Shown here in pieces: positions 11,150 to 21,885 of a stretch of 64,000 bases of DNA (its first letter is position 1; the number at the start of each line of letters is the position of its first letter). Where the stretch lies: NCBI GenBank assembly GCA_023653785.1, contig JAMKCH010049269.1, forward strand, positions 17,845 to 81,844, read 5' to 3'. The translations under genes and the position numbers were made by a program. Source of the stretch: Ophioderma brevispina (lineage: Eukaryota; Echinodermata; Ophiuroidea; Amphilepidida; Ophiodermatidae). The notes under the pieces were generated by a model that searched no databases, was not told where the DNA came from, and saw nothing but the letters and a program-made list of their open reading frames with translations.

Positions 11150-12315
11150 CTTCCCTTTATTTATTTTTTATTAATTTTATTTATTACACTTCATAACTGG
11201 TACACAAACAGCATAAAAGAAAATTCAAGAAAATATTGCACAAGATTAACAAAATAAAAATATACGTATTTAGATATTGCAACCAAAAGAATTCCAGTGA
11301 AAAGGTTGGGACAAACAGGTGCTTAATCACCTCTAGGACCATCCCACCTCCAAGAATTATGAAAGCCAAATAGTGAACCCCCAAATTACATAGGCCTGCA
11401 ATTTGTACATGTGCAGACTAAGCCCCAAGTACACATGTTTGATGGATCAAACTTGTAGCAAATCTGGAATGTAAAAAGTCAACTACCTGAGATTTGAAAG
11501 TAGCAAAAGAACCAGTTTGTCTTATTTCAAAGGGGAGCTGGTTCCTTAAAGAAACAATGCGATTGAAATAGGTTGCTTTTAATGCTTTATGTGCCTCAGT
11601 CCTGCAAAACTGAGCCTAAATGGATCAGAAGATGATCTCGTGGTGGGATGGTCCCGTCTGATGTGCCGCTGAATTCCACAAACTTGTTGATATCGAGGTC
11701 ATAATGACCACTTTTACATCTAAAAAAATAACAAATCAGTCTTGTCTCTCCTGAGGGTGAGTGGAAGCAGATTGAGGCTCGTAAGTCTCGCTTTATAGTC
11801 CCGATCAGGATAATGCATAATGAATTTGGTAACTCGCCTTTGGACACCTTCCAAAAGCTTTGTTTTGTTTTGATGTACCACTCCAAAGGTAGCTACCGTA
11901 TTCAAGGTCACCCCTGATCAGGGATCTATAAAGGGTAAAAGTCACTCGCTCAAGGGCATTGAAACCTACAGTGCACATAATCATACCCAATTTCTGATTG
12001 CATTTTTTCACCACTCTGATGATGTGACAATTCCAGTTGAGTTTCGAAGAAACATCAACACCCAAATCTGTGATAGTATCAATTGCACTCAAAGGGGTAC
12101 CATTCATGTTATAAATGAATTTGATTGGTTTATAACGTCTCGTCGACCTGGCACTTTGATGGATGAAAATTAAGCTCCCAGGAACTTGCTCCAATTAAAC
12201 AAGGAATTAAGATCTTCTTGGAGACGATGGCAGTAGGATCTATTTTTGATATTTAAACAAATACTTAGCATCATCAGCAAATAATGCTATCTTGGCACTA
12301 TGGGCAACTTTCTCC
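11150..12315 (-). pseudogene. LINE 3' half in a receptor intron
   Basis: Minus-strand non-LTR retrotransposon remnant. The catalytic motif FADD (12268-12282, IALFADDAKYLF) is intact. Thumb sequence follows: ITDLGVDVSSKLNWNCHI, then YRSLIRGDLEYGSYLW, then in another frame LLEGVQRRVTKFI. After frameshifts the 3' untranslated part runs to about 11150 and ends in AT-rich TAATAAATAAA repeats. A related tail lies at 21385-21885 on the plus strand. The upstream border abuts the MITE at 12321, just before the FADD block, so the 5' part of the element is missing here. Clade probably Jockey/CR1-like, not resolved. Confidence 0.8.
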
Positions 12316-12320
12316 GATTC

Positions 12321-12921
12321 CCAGATAGCATTACGACGTTGGGCCAACGTCGGCACTGGTTGGCATTTTTTCGCGGTTGGCAAGCCAACGTCGTACCAAC
12401 GTTGGAACAACGTCGGCAGTGGTGGCATTAATTGGCCTTTTTTACTGTCGGCAAGCCAACGTCGGTCCGACGTTGGGAAAATGGCGTGCGAGAAATAGCC
12501 GGGAAAAGGTTGGCAAAAAAACGTTGGCCCGACTTTGGCAAAAAGATGTTGGCCCGACGTAATACAACCCCATATCAAACTGACGTAGGGTCAACATTGG
12601 GGTACGTCGGCGCGGTAGCGGTCGACAGGCCAACGTTGGGCCCACGTTGGACCGACATTGTGAAAATGGTGGAGTGAATGGTCATTTTATGGTCGGTAAG
12701 CCAATGTCGGGGCGAAGTTGGGAAAATGGTGGGGGAAATGGCCGTTTTGTGGTCGGCAGGCCAACGTTGGGCCGATGTTGGGGAAATGAGTGATTGGTCG
12801 TTTTGTGGTTGGTAAGCCAACGTCAGGTCCATCGTTGGACTGACGGACAAAATGACGTTGGGCCGACGTCATTTTTCCGACGTTGGCCCAACGTAGCGAT
12901 TAACGTTGTAATGCTATCTGG
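12321..12921. mobile_element. 601-bp MITE built of GCCAACGTCGG-like units
   Basis: The ends are inverted repeats (CCAGATAGCATTACGACGTT at the left; the right end is the complement with A for G at one site). The interior is a chain of short self-complementary units of the GCCAACGTCGG / GACGTTGGGCC type in both orientations, which would form many hairpins. It has no coding capacity; open frames here come from the repeated unit. It inserted at the 5' edge of a LINE remnant in a receptor intron. Confidence 0.85.
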
Positions 12922-12964
12922 TTTATAGAAGTAGTAGTAGTAGTAGGATTGCAATTTATATATA

Positions 12965-13100
12965 TACTGGACCCTGGCTGCGTCCGCCATTTTGCATTTT
13001 AGGAAACATTTATCCCAACATATGTGGTATCAACGGAAAGCTTGTTTTATCAGCTTTGGTTTGCAGCAAAGATTATTCACATCGGTTAGGTATAGATCGA
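12965..13100. repeat. Fragment of the 54.7-kb TIR repeat family
   Basis: Similar to about 54730-54865. Both share GTCCGCCATTTT, AACATATGTGGTA, a GCAAAGAT block and ACATCGGTTAGG in the same order. Non-coding. Confidence 0.6.
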
Positions 13101-13307
13101 GCTACAGTCTTTGAATTTTAACTGTTTTTTTTTTTTTTCAAATTTATAACAGATGATACTTGTACTTTTACCCAGTGTATATCTCTGGAGAAAATATTCT
13201 GTAATGTCTACTTCACGTCGAAAAAAAGGAGGGCTTGTGAAATTATGGCATTTTACCATCAGGACTTTGTTGCAAGTTCACAGCCCATAAAGAGCGAGAG
13301 TGAGAGG

Positions 13308-13357
13308 GGGAGAAATACTCATAGAGAAGGGAGGAACAGAGAGGGGGAGAAAGAGAT

Positions 13358-13391
<34 letters not shown>

Positions 13392-13392
13392 T
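13308..13392. repeat. GA-rich microsatellite
   Basis: Purine-only stretch of GAGAGGGGGAGAAA followed by near-pure (GA)n at about 13356-13391, in a receptor intron. Confidence 0.9.
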
Positions 13393-13740
13393 AGATATAT
13401 TAACCCTCCTTTACCGAAGTGGGTGGTTACCGCCCCGTTCTATATTTTGGCCCTATAAAACCACTTTTTCCGATGGCAAATTATTTAATGCAATTGTCAT
13501 TTGGTAAGGTGAGAATGAGTACTAACATGCCCAGTATTACGTCAGAATGATGTTATAAAGTTCGCATGTCAGAAAAAATATCAATTTACATAGACACACA
13601 ATGTAAATAGGGGAAAATTCCATTTTCACGAAACTTAGATTTCTTTCTTTCTGTCTTTCTTTACTTATCAAATTGTCAAGTTATTTAGTTTATTATTTCT
13701 TCTGTTTTTCTCGTTTCTTCTTGAAATTGCTTTATATCAG

Positions 13741-14279
13741 TGTCGATTCTAGATTTGAAAATATCAAAGCCATCGATGCACACGTATCTTCTAATGGGCT
13801 TGTTAATTGGATGGCACCAGCGGTATTGAAGACGTCATGCAAAGTTAAAGTGCGATACTTTCCTTTTGACACACAACAATGTACTTTGCGGTTCAGTTCC
13901 TGGGCGTACGATGGAGGATCATTGGATCTAGTATTTACCAACGACACAGACGCATCTCAGGTTGTGTTTCTCCGCAATGGAGTCTGGGAATTGGTGCGCG
14001 TGGATGTTATACGTCACACAATTGAATATAAGTGCTGCCCAAATCCATATGTATTTATCATTTACAAACTTACCATCCAGAGGGCATCAGCGTTTTATTA
14101 CAACAATATAATTGTGCCCTGTCTTCTTCTATCAGTTTTACAACTGTTGGTTTTTTGGTTACCTCCTGACTCTGGAGAAAAAATATCTTTGGGCATGTCC
14201 AATCTCCTTGCACTCATTCTATTTCAACAACTGATTGCCGAAAGTATTCCACCTCTTGGAGATGAAACACCGCTTATTG
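13741..14279 (+). CDS. nAChR alpha-like, Cys-loop, loop B/C, M1 and M2 exon
   Basis: This 539-bp exon holds the core of the receptor. The Cys-loop cysteines (13838-13840 and 13880-13882) are exactly 13 residues apart, with the central YFPFD. Loop B reads SSWAYDGG. Loop C has vicinal cysteines (14033-14038, YKCCPNPY), the mark of alpha-type subunits. An NDT sequon lies between. M1 follows (NNIIVPCLLLSVLQLLVFWL), then GEK, the cation-selectivity signature, and M2 with the conserved 9' Leu. M2 carries Gln-Gln where leucines are usual (15'/16'). The exon starts after TATATCAG, completes the split Asn codon, and ends ATT-G before GTAAGA (phase 1). It fuses what are several exons in vertebrates. 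Confidence 0.97.
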
Positions 14280-15850
14280 GTAAGACACAATGCTCAATCT
14301 TTCATCGTTTATGTTGACCCATTGTGATCCAATTTAAAAATAAACACAACCTGCATTGGGTTTGACACATCATTGATAGCATTGTCATCACAAGGAGGGA
14401 TGGAAGGAAGAAAGGAGGGATCGAGGAGAGGTGAGGTGAGGAGAGAGGGAAAAGATCCACATTTTGACAATGATGCATTCCCGTCCCAAACACCGACCCT
14501 GACACGATCTGCAGGTGCTTTAAATTGGGAGTTCTTCCTTAATTTGTGAGTTCATGTGAAACGTGTTGACAACTGATACACAAGCACTTGTTATATAGTG
14601 TCTCTTTTCATCACAACAATAAACAAAAAAAAAGTTAGCAAGCAAATAAGAGAAATAAAAAAAGCATTTGAAAAACACGGAGATTTAATTATTTTACTTG
14701 GCTGTTTGGCAAGTTTTAACAAAACACCGTTTGTGAAGTTTGTTAACTTTGCCCGGGAACCTGGGCTAGAAGTGACCCAGATTGAATTACCATTAATAAT
14801 TCATGAAAAGCTGTAGCGTGACCTTGAAAATCAGAACTCATTTTAGCCTAAAAACCAGTCATTTCAAACTGCGACTAGATTGTTTTTTTTCCACAAAACT
14901 CAGTTACCCCAGTAAAAACGGGTTGTCCGGAACCCTCTGACAAACTGAAAAGTGATTTAACCATAGAGGGCTGTGTACACGGCAAGGGAACTTGACAGGT
15001 CTTCACAATTAGTACTAACCTCTTGCAAAACTGCAAAAAAAGAAAAGAAACGCCAATTCAAACCTATACATTCAGTACGAATTGCTGGTGCCAAGTCCAA
15101 GATTTTGATCAAGTCTACCATGATGCGTTTGGCGCACACACTGACCGTTGCGCGGAGAGATTTCACTCGTTAGCTGTAAATATTCTGTGGGGACGGTTCG
15201 TAAAAAACTCGCGATTTTTCATATTTCCGTCACACTTTGGAAGCCGGGAATTCAATTTTAGGGATCTACAAGGATCAAGGAACCTGGGAATTGAATGCAG
15301 GAGAGGAGAAGACAGACACCAAATCGACTCAAAACTTGTGTGTGCTGTCTGCGGCGTGCATGGCGTTCATGGCATTATACAGGTATTTTGCATTGAAAAT
15401 TCGCCATTTTTGTAAACACATGAGTCATAGTGTCAGCGGGAAATTCGAAAATTGGCCAACAAATGTATCATCTGTAGTTTTATCCTTCAAATACATGATA
15501 GAGGAGATCGAGATATACACAGAAATGTTCATGTTGAAGGGTCAGGACTTCCGAAAAGAAGGTAAAAAAATAATGAAAATAAATATGAAAAATACAGATT
15601 ATCAATGTTATTAGCTGTAATTATGCACAAAGCAGCTATCGATTTTCCCAAGGGTATTAATCATAACTCCCACTGGTCCAGGGAAAGATGATGATATTCG
15701 TTTATCTATTCATATGGGACCCACATGACTTAAATGATTTTCCTACTCGACGATGAAATCAAAGTCCTTCATGTCAGAGCGTAATATTTTCACATAGTCT
15801 GTCTGTCCGTCAAATCTTACCAATTATCATTGTGATTTTGTTCCGTACAG
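14280..15850. other. Receptor intron, nothing recognised
   Basis: A purine-rich stretch lies at about 14393-14455. The rest shows no exon, repeat end or RNA signature. The intron closes with TTCCGTACAG before the last exon. Confidence 0.5.
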
Positions 15851-16358
15851 GTCAATATTTTTTCGCTATGGTGGTAATGGGCTGTGTATCAATTACCAGT
15901 ACAGTCTGCGTACTACACGTGTATCACACTGATACCAACAAAGAAATGTCGCCCATAATTCGACAATACTGCTTAACAGCCTTTTGCAACGACTTTTTTT
16001 ACCTCGGTTGTCGGTATCTCGTAAAAGTCTTCGCAAAGTCCTTCCAGAGGTACAACCGACTGGTAAGGAAAGCCTAGATGTTTTGCCGGCAGGGATTAAA
16101 CCAATGGGTCGAAGCCAGGACGAAAGCGTGAAGTACATTGATTGCGGTGATAACATAAAAGAAACCGACGGTGACATCCGTAAAAAAGAATCAAGCGAGA
16201 CTGTGAAGGGCAATTGCTGCTGGAAGGACATGGCTATGTTGCTGGATAGACTCATGTTTTATTTATTATCATTCTGTATGTTAATAGTGTGCTTATACGT
16301 TGTCATTGATTATGTATTGCAAACAGACCCCCAAAACAACGGCGAACTAGGATCCTAA
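15851..16358 (+). CDS. nAChR alpha-like, M3-M4 terminal exon with a frame break
   Basis: Starting in the frame of the previous exon it encodes M3 (QYFFAMVVMGCVSITSTVCV, then LHVYH) and the start of the cytoplasmic loop (MSPIIRQYCL). That frame stops at 16075-16077. The second half of the loop and M4 (WKDMAMLLDRLMFYLLSFCM and onward) are read in another frame that stays open to TAA at 16356-16358. The two frames overlap from about 15963 to 16075. A single missing base would join them, and the T7 run at 15994-16000 is the likeliest place. The cytoplasmic loop is short, roughly 75 residues. WK..AM..DR before M4 is canonical. It is either an assembly error or a recent inactivating deletion. Confidence 0.88.
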
Positions 16359-16554
16359 AAGGTAATACTCTCTAATGTAAATTATTTGGAATGATGATTG
16401 ACACTCTTAGAAAGTGCATTTTGGCTTCTTTTACATTTAGAGAGCATTACCGTGGTGGCAAGAGTTCCACAGGAATTATTTTAATGGCCACAGGTAAAAA
16501 GGTTTATGATACTCATAAAATGTACAGTAATGTAGCTAGTAAATACATTTTGAA

Positions 16555-17597
16555 TCTTCTTCTTGCGTATGAGGCAGCAGCTAAATGTGTTGTAAACGAT
16601 GGAGCCAGCTCACTGTTGATTGGTAGAGGTTTGAGAAGTCTATGTCCACCGGTGGACGAAAGGTAGGGCACTCATTGAGAATGTGATCCGCAGTCTGTAA
16701 TGGAGAACCACGTGGGCAGGCTGGAGGTGGCCGCAACCCCCATCGGTGCATTTTGCTGTTGGAGCGACCGACTACTGTGCGAATCCGGTTTAAGGTGACC
16801 CATTCCTTGCGTGGAAGATTGCTACCAGATGGTAGTTCTGTCATAGGCGTAATAGTGAGTTGGTCTGGTCATGGAGTATCTAGCCAGGCAGTATTCAATG
16901 TCTGTAAGATGTTGAATGGGGAGCTGGAGAGTTAGCAGCGTGTCGACAGATAGGTTGACGAGAGCACAGTCTCTGTCTGCCGAGCTGGTGTGATTCTTTG
17001 ACAGTGTTATGCAGCAGGTGCTTGTTGTCCAGCAGAGCCTTGTTCACTAGTTGTGCGTGTGGTGTTCTCTCCGAAGCACTACATGTGCAATGCCTGAAAG
17101 CACCGGTAAAAACTCAGATGGAGTGGGACGGAGGCAGCCAATAATGGTTCTCAAGGTCTCGTTGAGTACCGTGTCCAGCTTCTTTGTGTGGGAGCTGTTG
17201 CACCATGCTGGGGGCCATATTCAGCAGCGCTGTAGACCAGAGCCAAGGCGGTGGTGCGTAAAGTCGTTGGGCTGGCATCCCATGAGGATCCAGCGAGTCG
17301 GCACATGAGGTTATTCCTCGAAGATACCTTGGCGCAGATGGACTCGAGGTGCTGCCGGTAAGTAAGCTGCCGGTCAAGTTTCACACCCAGATATGTTGGC
17401 GTAGGATTGTATGGCAGAGGCGCTCCATTGAGGTTGATTTGAAGCTGGCGATGAGCCTCTTTGGTGTTGAGATGGAAGGCAGTAGCGGTGGTCTTGGCTT
17501 CGCTCAGCTTCAGTCTCCAGGTCGTGAGATATGCTGCAAGTAGGGCCATATCTGCAGTAAGTGTACTTTCTACTTCTGTCCAGCTGCTATCCGAGTC
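16555..17597 (-). pseudogene. LINE family J, copy 1: 3' part
   Basis: Minus-strand LINE thumb and C-terminus. It contains SDSSWTEVESTLTADMALLA, then TYLGVKLDRQLTYRQHLESI, AKVSSRNN and RTTALALVYSAAEY, and near the end a zinc-knuckle-like CPRGSPLQTADHILNECP. A frameshift follows SAAEY. The 3' end lies near 16555 in a GAAGAAG-rich sequence shared with the second copy at 27285. The codons immediately upstream, including the catalytic YADD, lie beyond a 1.4-kb insertion at 19010-19115. Confidence 0.85.
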
Positions 17598-19009
17598 ATT
17601 ACAACAAGCTTCCACGCGAGCAGTGACAAACTATAATTAGGATGATGTCACACACTAGTCTATTTACATATTTCATCTCACCACTAATACCGCGCGCCTG
17701 TGAGCCCAGTGATAAGGAAGTATTGCATAACATACGCACGCCCAAAGCCGGTGCAATCACCAATGTTGCCAAATCCACGATTTGGTAGCCCAACTGGGCG
17801 ACTTTGGTTACTCGGCCCGCGAATTGCAAAGGCCCAAAGCGAATTCACTTTCAATAGACGACATTGTAAAAAAAGTAGAGATAAATACGATTTGAAAAGG
17901 TTTTAAGTTGTTCTTACCACTGATCTCTATACAATGGATTGGCTACACAACAGTAATTGTATATTAGATGAATGGAGCAACGGGTGGACATCTTGGTCTA
18001 CCGAACACAATAGCATTCCAGAGACACCTGTTTAACAGAAGTTGTATCCCGGGTGCACGTTTTAGAGACATGCCATCCCATACGCGCAAATACAATGAGC
18101 TCAATGAATTGGCTTGATTCTGTAGTCTGTTATGTCGCTTATCCACATTTCAATGGGAACAAATTTGTATAAATGGCCGTCTCTTAACCACCTGCTTGGG
18201 CGCTTTTTTGGATGACCAATATGGCCGTCAGTGCCTCAATTACGAAGCCCAGGTTTCCAATCCATTGTATAGAGATCAGTGGTTCTTACACACACAATGA
18301 TGTTTGAATCCCCACTGTGCTCATTTTGAAAAATTGATTTGTTTCGAATTTTGTTCAAGTGAAATAGATCGAGTCCAAAATGATATTAACGCAAAAAGTA
18401 TGGTTTAAATGCTCCCTAACTTTAATTTTGAGTGCTATTTATTTTTTCTGCAATTTCTCGGCGATTTGGGCGATTTTTCGCGCGTAGCTGCCCTCGAATT
18501 GGGCTGATAATTTGTGGCAACCCTGCAGTGTGTATGCATAAGCACGAGGTGATCACGCTGGACCGGCTGGGTTATTAGCATATTTTATGAATATTGCATA
18601 GGTACCTATGGTGAAAGTGTTCAGATTTTTTGAGATTTGGCTCGAATGATCAGAAGGGTCGAATGCAACTACCTGACCAGATACTTTAGTGAATGAAGAT
18701 ACCAGCGCCTAGTAAATAGGCCCCACCTGCAGGCCCTATAGGAAATTACGTTCAAAAGTAAACATTTTGGAAGCTGCAGGTACCTGTATGGATTTTCACA
18801 AAAGCATAATATTTTGGTTTTAATAGAAAGATAACAAATGTAATTTACATTCTATAAAGATACTATATCCAAAAAAGGCTTCTGTTGGGAGTAATGACTT
18901 CACAAAGTCGAGTTACGTGCATTTTTCCTATACCGCTTATGTGTGCTGTGCAGCGTGCATTTTCAACATTCCCGTTTCTATAGAGGATGTCCGTCAACTT
19001 GTTGTAATG
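17598..19009. mobile_element. 1.4-kb insertion splitting LINE J copy 1
   Basis: It starts ATTACAACAAG (17598-17608) and ends with the inverse complement CTTGTTGTAAT (18997-19007). It interrupts the LINE between LALLH and SDSSWTEV. Removing it rejoins these codons in frame as in the related copy at 28200. No transposase is visible. It contains a further 366-bp element at 17917-18282, so it predates that insertion. The target duplication is at most 2 bp and unclear. Confidence 0.7.
17917..18282. mobile_element. 366-bp MITE with 26-bp perfect TIRs
   Basis: Left end 17917-17942 begins CCACTGATCTCTATACAATG; right end 18257-18282 is its exact inverse complement. TTCTTA flanks both sides (17911-17916 and 18283-18288) as a 6-bp target duplication. 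No coding capacity. It lies inside the 1.4-kb insertion, which lies inside a LINE: a three-level nest. Confidence 0.92.
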
Positions 19010-19115
19010 TGGAGAAGGGCAAGATCGTCGGCGTAGCCATACTGTCTAGGTGTTGTTTAAGGTAGATCGCTGATAAACAAGTTGAACAGCATGGGAACCA
19101 GTACAGATCCTCGCA
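19010..19115 (-). pseudogene. LINE family J, copy 1: catalytic segment
   Basis: Minus strand reads GSVLVPMLFNLFISDLP, a stop, then QYGYADDLALLH, with an intact YADD (19024-19035). This is the RT catalytic segment that belongs immediately upstream of the sequence at 17597. It ends at the junction with an oppositely oriented segment. Confidence 0.85.
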
Positions 19116-19119
19116 AATG

Positions 19120-19830
19120 GTCGTTTCAAGAACATTGATAAGGATCACACTCGCTCTGTTAAAAAAGAGATTACCAAACTTCGTCGAGCCCCCGGCGTGG
19201 ACGGGTCACTTTCAACATCCTTCTCACTAGATAAGCTTACCTCTGCTATCAGCCAACTAAAGAGTGGAAAGGCCCAGAGGCCTGCTAACATACCAGCGGA
19301 GTTCCTGATGCAATGCGGCCTACGATGTCTTGAATGGCTCCAGGAGTTCACACATGCTGCCTTACCAACCAGTCCTTACCCAAGATCTGGAGGAGGGCTA
19401 CTTTCATCGCACTCCCAACACCAAACAAGCCTGTCGACAACCCAAAGAACTACCGCCCAGTATCACTACTGTGTGTTTACTTCAAACTCCTTGAGAGGAT
19501 GATCCTGGCCCGGCTGGAGCCCGTCGTGGGAACCCCATCTGTCTGACGAACAAGCAGGATTTCTCCGTGGCCGGAGCACTGTCCACCAGATTGTAAAAAC
19601 TCACAAATGATATTGAGGAAAGCTTTGAAAAGCGTCGTAAGGCAGGCGTCACTTGGTGGACACTTACTGCAGCCTACGAAACACCGTGTGGCACCAGGCC
19701 TGCACTCAAGCTTCTCAGGACCATTCCCGGATCGTCACATTGTACAATTACCAGTATACAGCTTGCAAACCGCAAGCTTATTCCAACCAGTGATGGGCAG
19801 AGTAGTCGTCTGCGTCGTTGATGAATGGAG
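19120..19830 (+). pseudogene. LINE family J, copy 1: inverted 5' segment
   Basis: Plus-strand N-terminal RT sequence of the same family: TSAISQLKSGKAQRPANIPA, then LPKIWRRATFIALPTPNKPV, NYRPVSLLCVYFKLLERMIL and EQAGFLRGRSTVHQIV (19545-19597). It ends about where the GSVLVPMLF segment should follow, but that segment lies on the opposite strand next door. This is the layout of a 5'-inverted LINE insertion made by twin priming. Stops and frameshifts are present. Confidence 0.85.
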
Positions 19831-20059
19831 TAACTACAGGATCTGTACTGCTCCTATGCTGTTGCAACTTGTATTTTGAATTAAAATACTTATTTCACAT
19901 CTACTTGGATGATCAACTGAAGTATCAGGATGAAAACAAAAAAAAAAAAAAAACCACACTTTTTCATTAAACGTTGTTATTTGAACATAAATACCTTTGA
20001 CAGTGCAAAATATCATTGGAGAAATATACATTCTTATACAATGCCACCTAACACAACGA

Positions 20060-20294
20060 AGTTTTTATTTTGACCATACAAAAAATAAGTCCAACTGATA
20101 AGAGATTAGGCGCAAAGCGGAATTTGATGCCCTGCCAACATGACAAAGACCATTGTAAAGAACTGAATGCATCAGTTCCAGTTAGCCGATTTGTTACAGT
20201 AACTTTGTACCAGGGACGCACATACTTTTTAATGGCAAAAAATGACCTAGTCCCGCATACCCGGGGATTGAACCCCACATCAATATCTCTCTAG
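20060..20294 (-). repeat. SINE-like fragment with tRNA T-arm, truncated by insertion
   Basis: On the minus strand GGGGTTCAATCCCCGGG (about 20258-20274) resembles a tRNA T arm and polymerase III B box. The downstream body runs to about 20060 and ends AT-rich. The sequence that should hold the A box is cut by the LTR-like element starting at 20295. Assignment as a SINE is tentative. Confidence 0.4.
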
Positions 20295-21314
20295 TGTTAT
20301 GACGTCTCGTGACTCCTAAGGCAGAAATCCTTGCACCACCAAATAAATGAGCCTTGTGCACAAGTGATCTGAATTTTATATAATAGAACCACGATTTGAA
20401 TGATCTTTACTTGATTTGGTTCAGAATTTGGTATGTCCAAAACAAAATTACATATAATTACACAATTTAAGATTATTATACTTTAAAGAGTTCTAGTATC
20501 CTATGTTGAAGGCGTTGCAGTTCAACGATGATATGTCCCTCACAGCGAATACTCCAAATGAGAGTTATGTACAGTTCACATAATTTAACCTTCAGGTAGT
20601 AATATCCCATGGGAATCTTCTCAGTCTGAAGATAACTTTTGTCCGGCAGTTCAAGCGACAAGGTGTAATTAAGAAATACAATCTCGAAATATCCACAATA
20701 TATCAGTCCAAGATAATCACCACGATTTCTATCTGTCCACAATTTGGAATCCTATTTTGATTCCGAACACTTTCGGCTTCAAAGACGACAGTAGAATAAT
20801 TACAGCACTCGCTCACCATGGACTTTAAAATATAATAAATCCTGGCACTGTGTGGAGCATAGATCTAGCCATTTTGTAGACAAAACCACTATAACCAACT
20901 GTATAGCTGATTGGCAACTGCTGACGGCGAGACTTAGCTCAAATCTCAAATATATACTACTTCACAAAGATCCCGATCTAAAATAGACATTACAACAGCA
21001 GCATGCATAAACAACCTGAATCACATCACTTCCCATATATAACTCTGTGGGGAAATTCCCTGACCTTACAATGTTTTGATCTCAAAACATAAACAAGTTA
21101 ATTGAGTTTCTAAGTTTAGCATTCTTGGGGAAATCCCCACTTCCCTTATTGTGCAATCTAAACAGGTGCACTTAGCATAAACAACTCTAGGGAATCCCCT
21201 TTTCTCTTTTTTTATAGTAAACAAAGTGCTTTTCCTGTGAGAAATCTTTCCTCAAATAAAATTGAGAAAATAATATTTTTAAAAGTTTAATCAGAAAAAT
21301 GGAGGCTATATAAC
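20295..21314. mobile_element. LTR-like element, copy 1 (1.02 kb)
   Basis: Termini are TGTTATGACG at the left and CTATATAAC at the right, giving TGTTAT/ATAAC inverted ends. CTAG flanks both sides (20291-20294 and 21315-21318). It is collinear with 22662-23708, with a split copy at 41515-41867 plus 47697-49490, and with a fragment at 62498-62640. A shared landmark is GCCTTGTGCACAAGTGATCT near the left end. It has no coding sequence, so it is best read as a solo LTR or a non-autonomous element. The class is not proven. Confidence 0.8.
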
Positions 21315-21384
21315 CTAGCGAAATATGCAAGAATTCTCACTATAGTATCCCAGTTTTCTACGGTCTACCAACAATCTACAAAGT

Positions 21385-21885
21385 CAATTGGCGGCTAAGA
21401 CCTATAGTTTCCAGTCTCCTGCGTTGAACGTGAGTGTGTGTGAGCTGAGAGAGCAAAACATTGTACAGCTGAGATCATCATTTCTATTTCAACCGCATAG
21501 TTCCATTGTGCAATCAGCTGCCACTTCAAACAAGACAAATAACTTCTGCTTCTTTTTTTTCAAAAAACAAGTCTCTGATTTTTTGAAAGCAAAATTTCAT
21601 TCCAATTTTGATTCATGCAATACCTGCACATGGGTTTCATGTTGCCGCTGCTCAAATTGTAGGCCCATTTAGGTATTTTTCTCTCCACAATGTTTTTTTT
21701 CTCTCTCTCTCTCCATTCTGAGGTGGGACAGTTCTAGAGGTGATTTTGCACCTGTTTATCCCAACCTTTTCGCTGGTTCGTCTTCAAATTTTGTATTTGA
21801 AATGTGTACTTTTATATTCTGTATCTTCATGTGCAGTACTTTTCATGTACCAGTGATAAAGCTTAATAAATAAATAAATCAATTT
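21385..21885 (+). pseudogene. LINE 3' end, relative of the 11.2-12.3 kb element
   Basis: Plus strand encodes a C-terminal FKKQVSDFLKAKFHSNFD followed by CTWVSCCRCSNCRPI. The non-coding tail is similar to the inverse complement of 11200-11360 (GAGGTG.GA, CACCTGTTT.TCCCAACCTTTTC). It ends in AATAAATAAATAAATC. Heavily 5' truncated. Confidence 0.75.

Noticed and set aside
12240..12872. Overlapping open frames of 60-112 codons on both strands
   Set aside because: They are produced by the GCCAACGTCGG-type repeat array of the MITE. Only the FADD end of the minus-strand LINE (12268-12282) is real coding remnant.
16050..16100. A mini-intron (GTAAGG to GGCAG) to explain the receptor frame change
   Set aside because: It would be 30 bp, too short for normal splicing, and being a multiple of three it does not reach the M4 frame.
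17349..17543. Plus-strand open frames across 16.7-17.9 kb and 27.3-27.8 kb
   Set aside because: They are antisense shadows of the minus-strand LINE reverse transcriptase.
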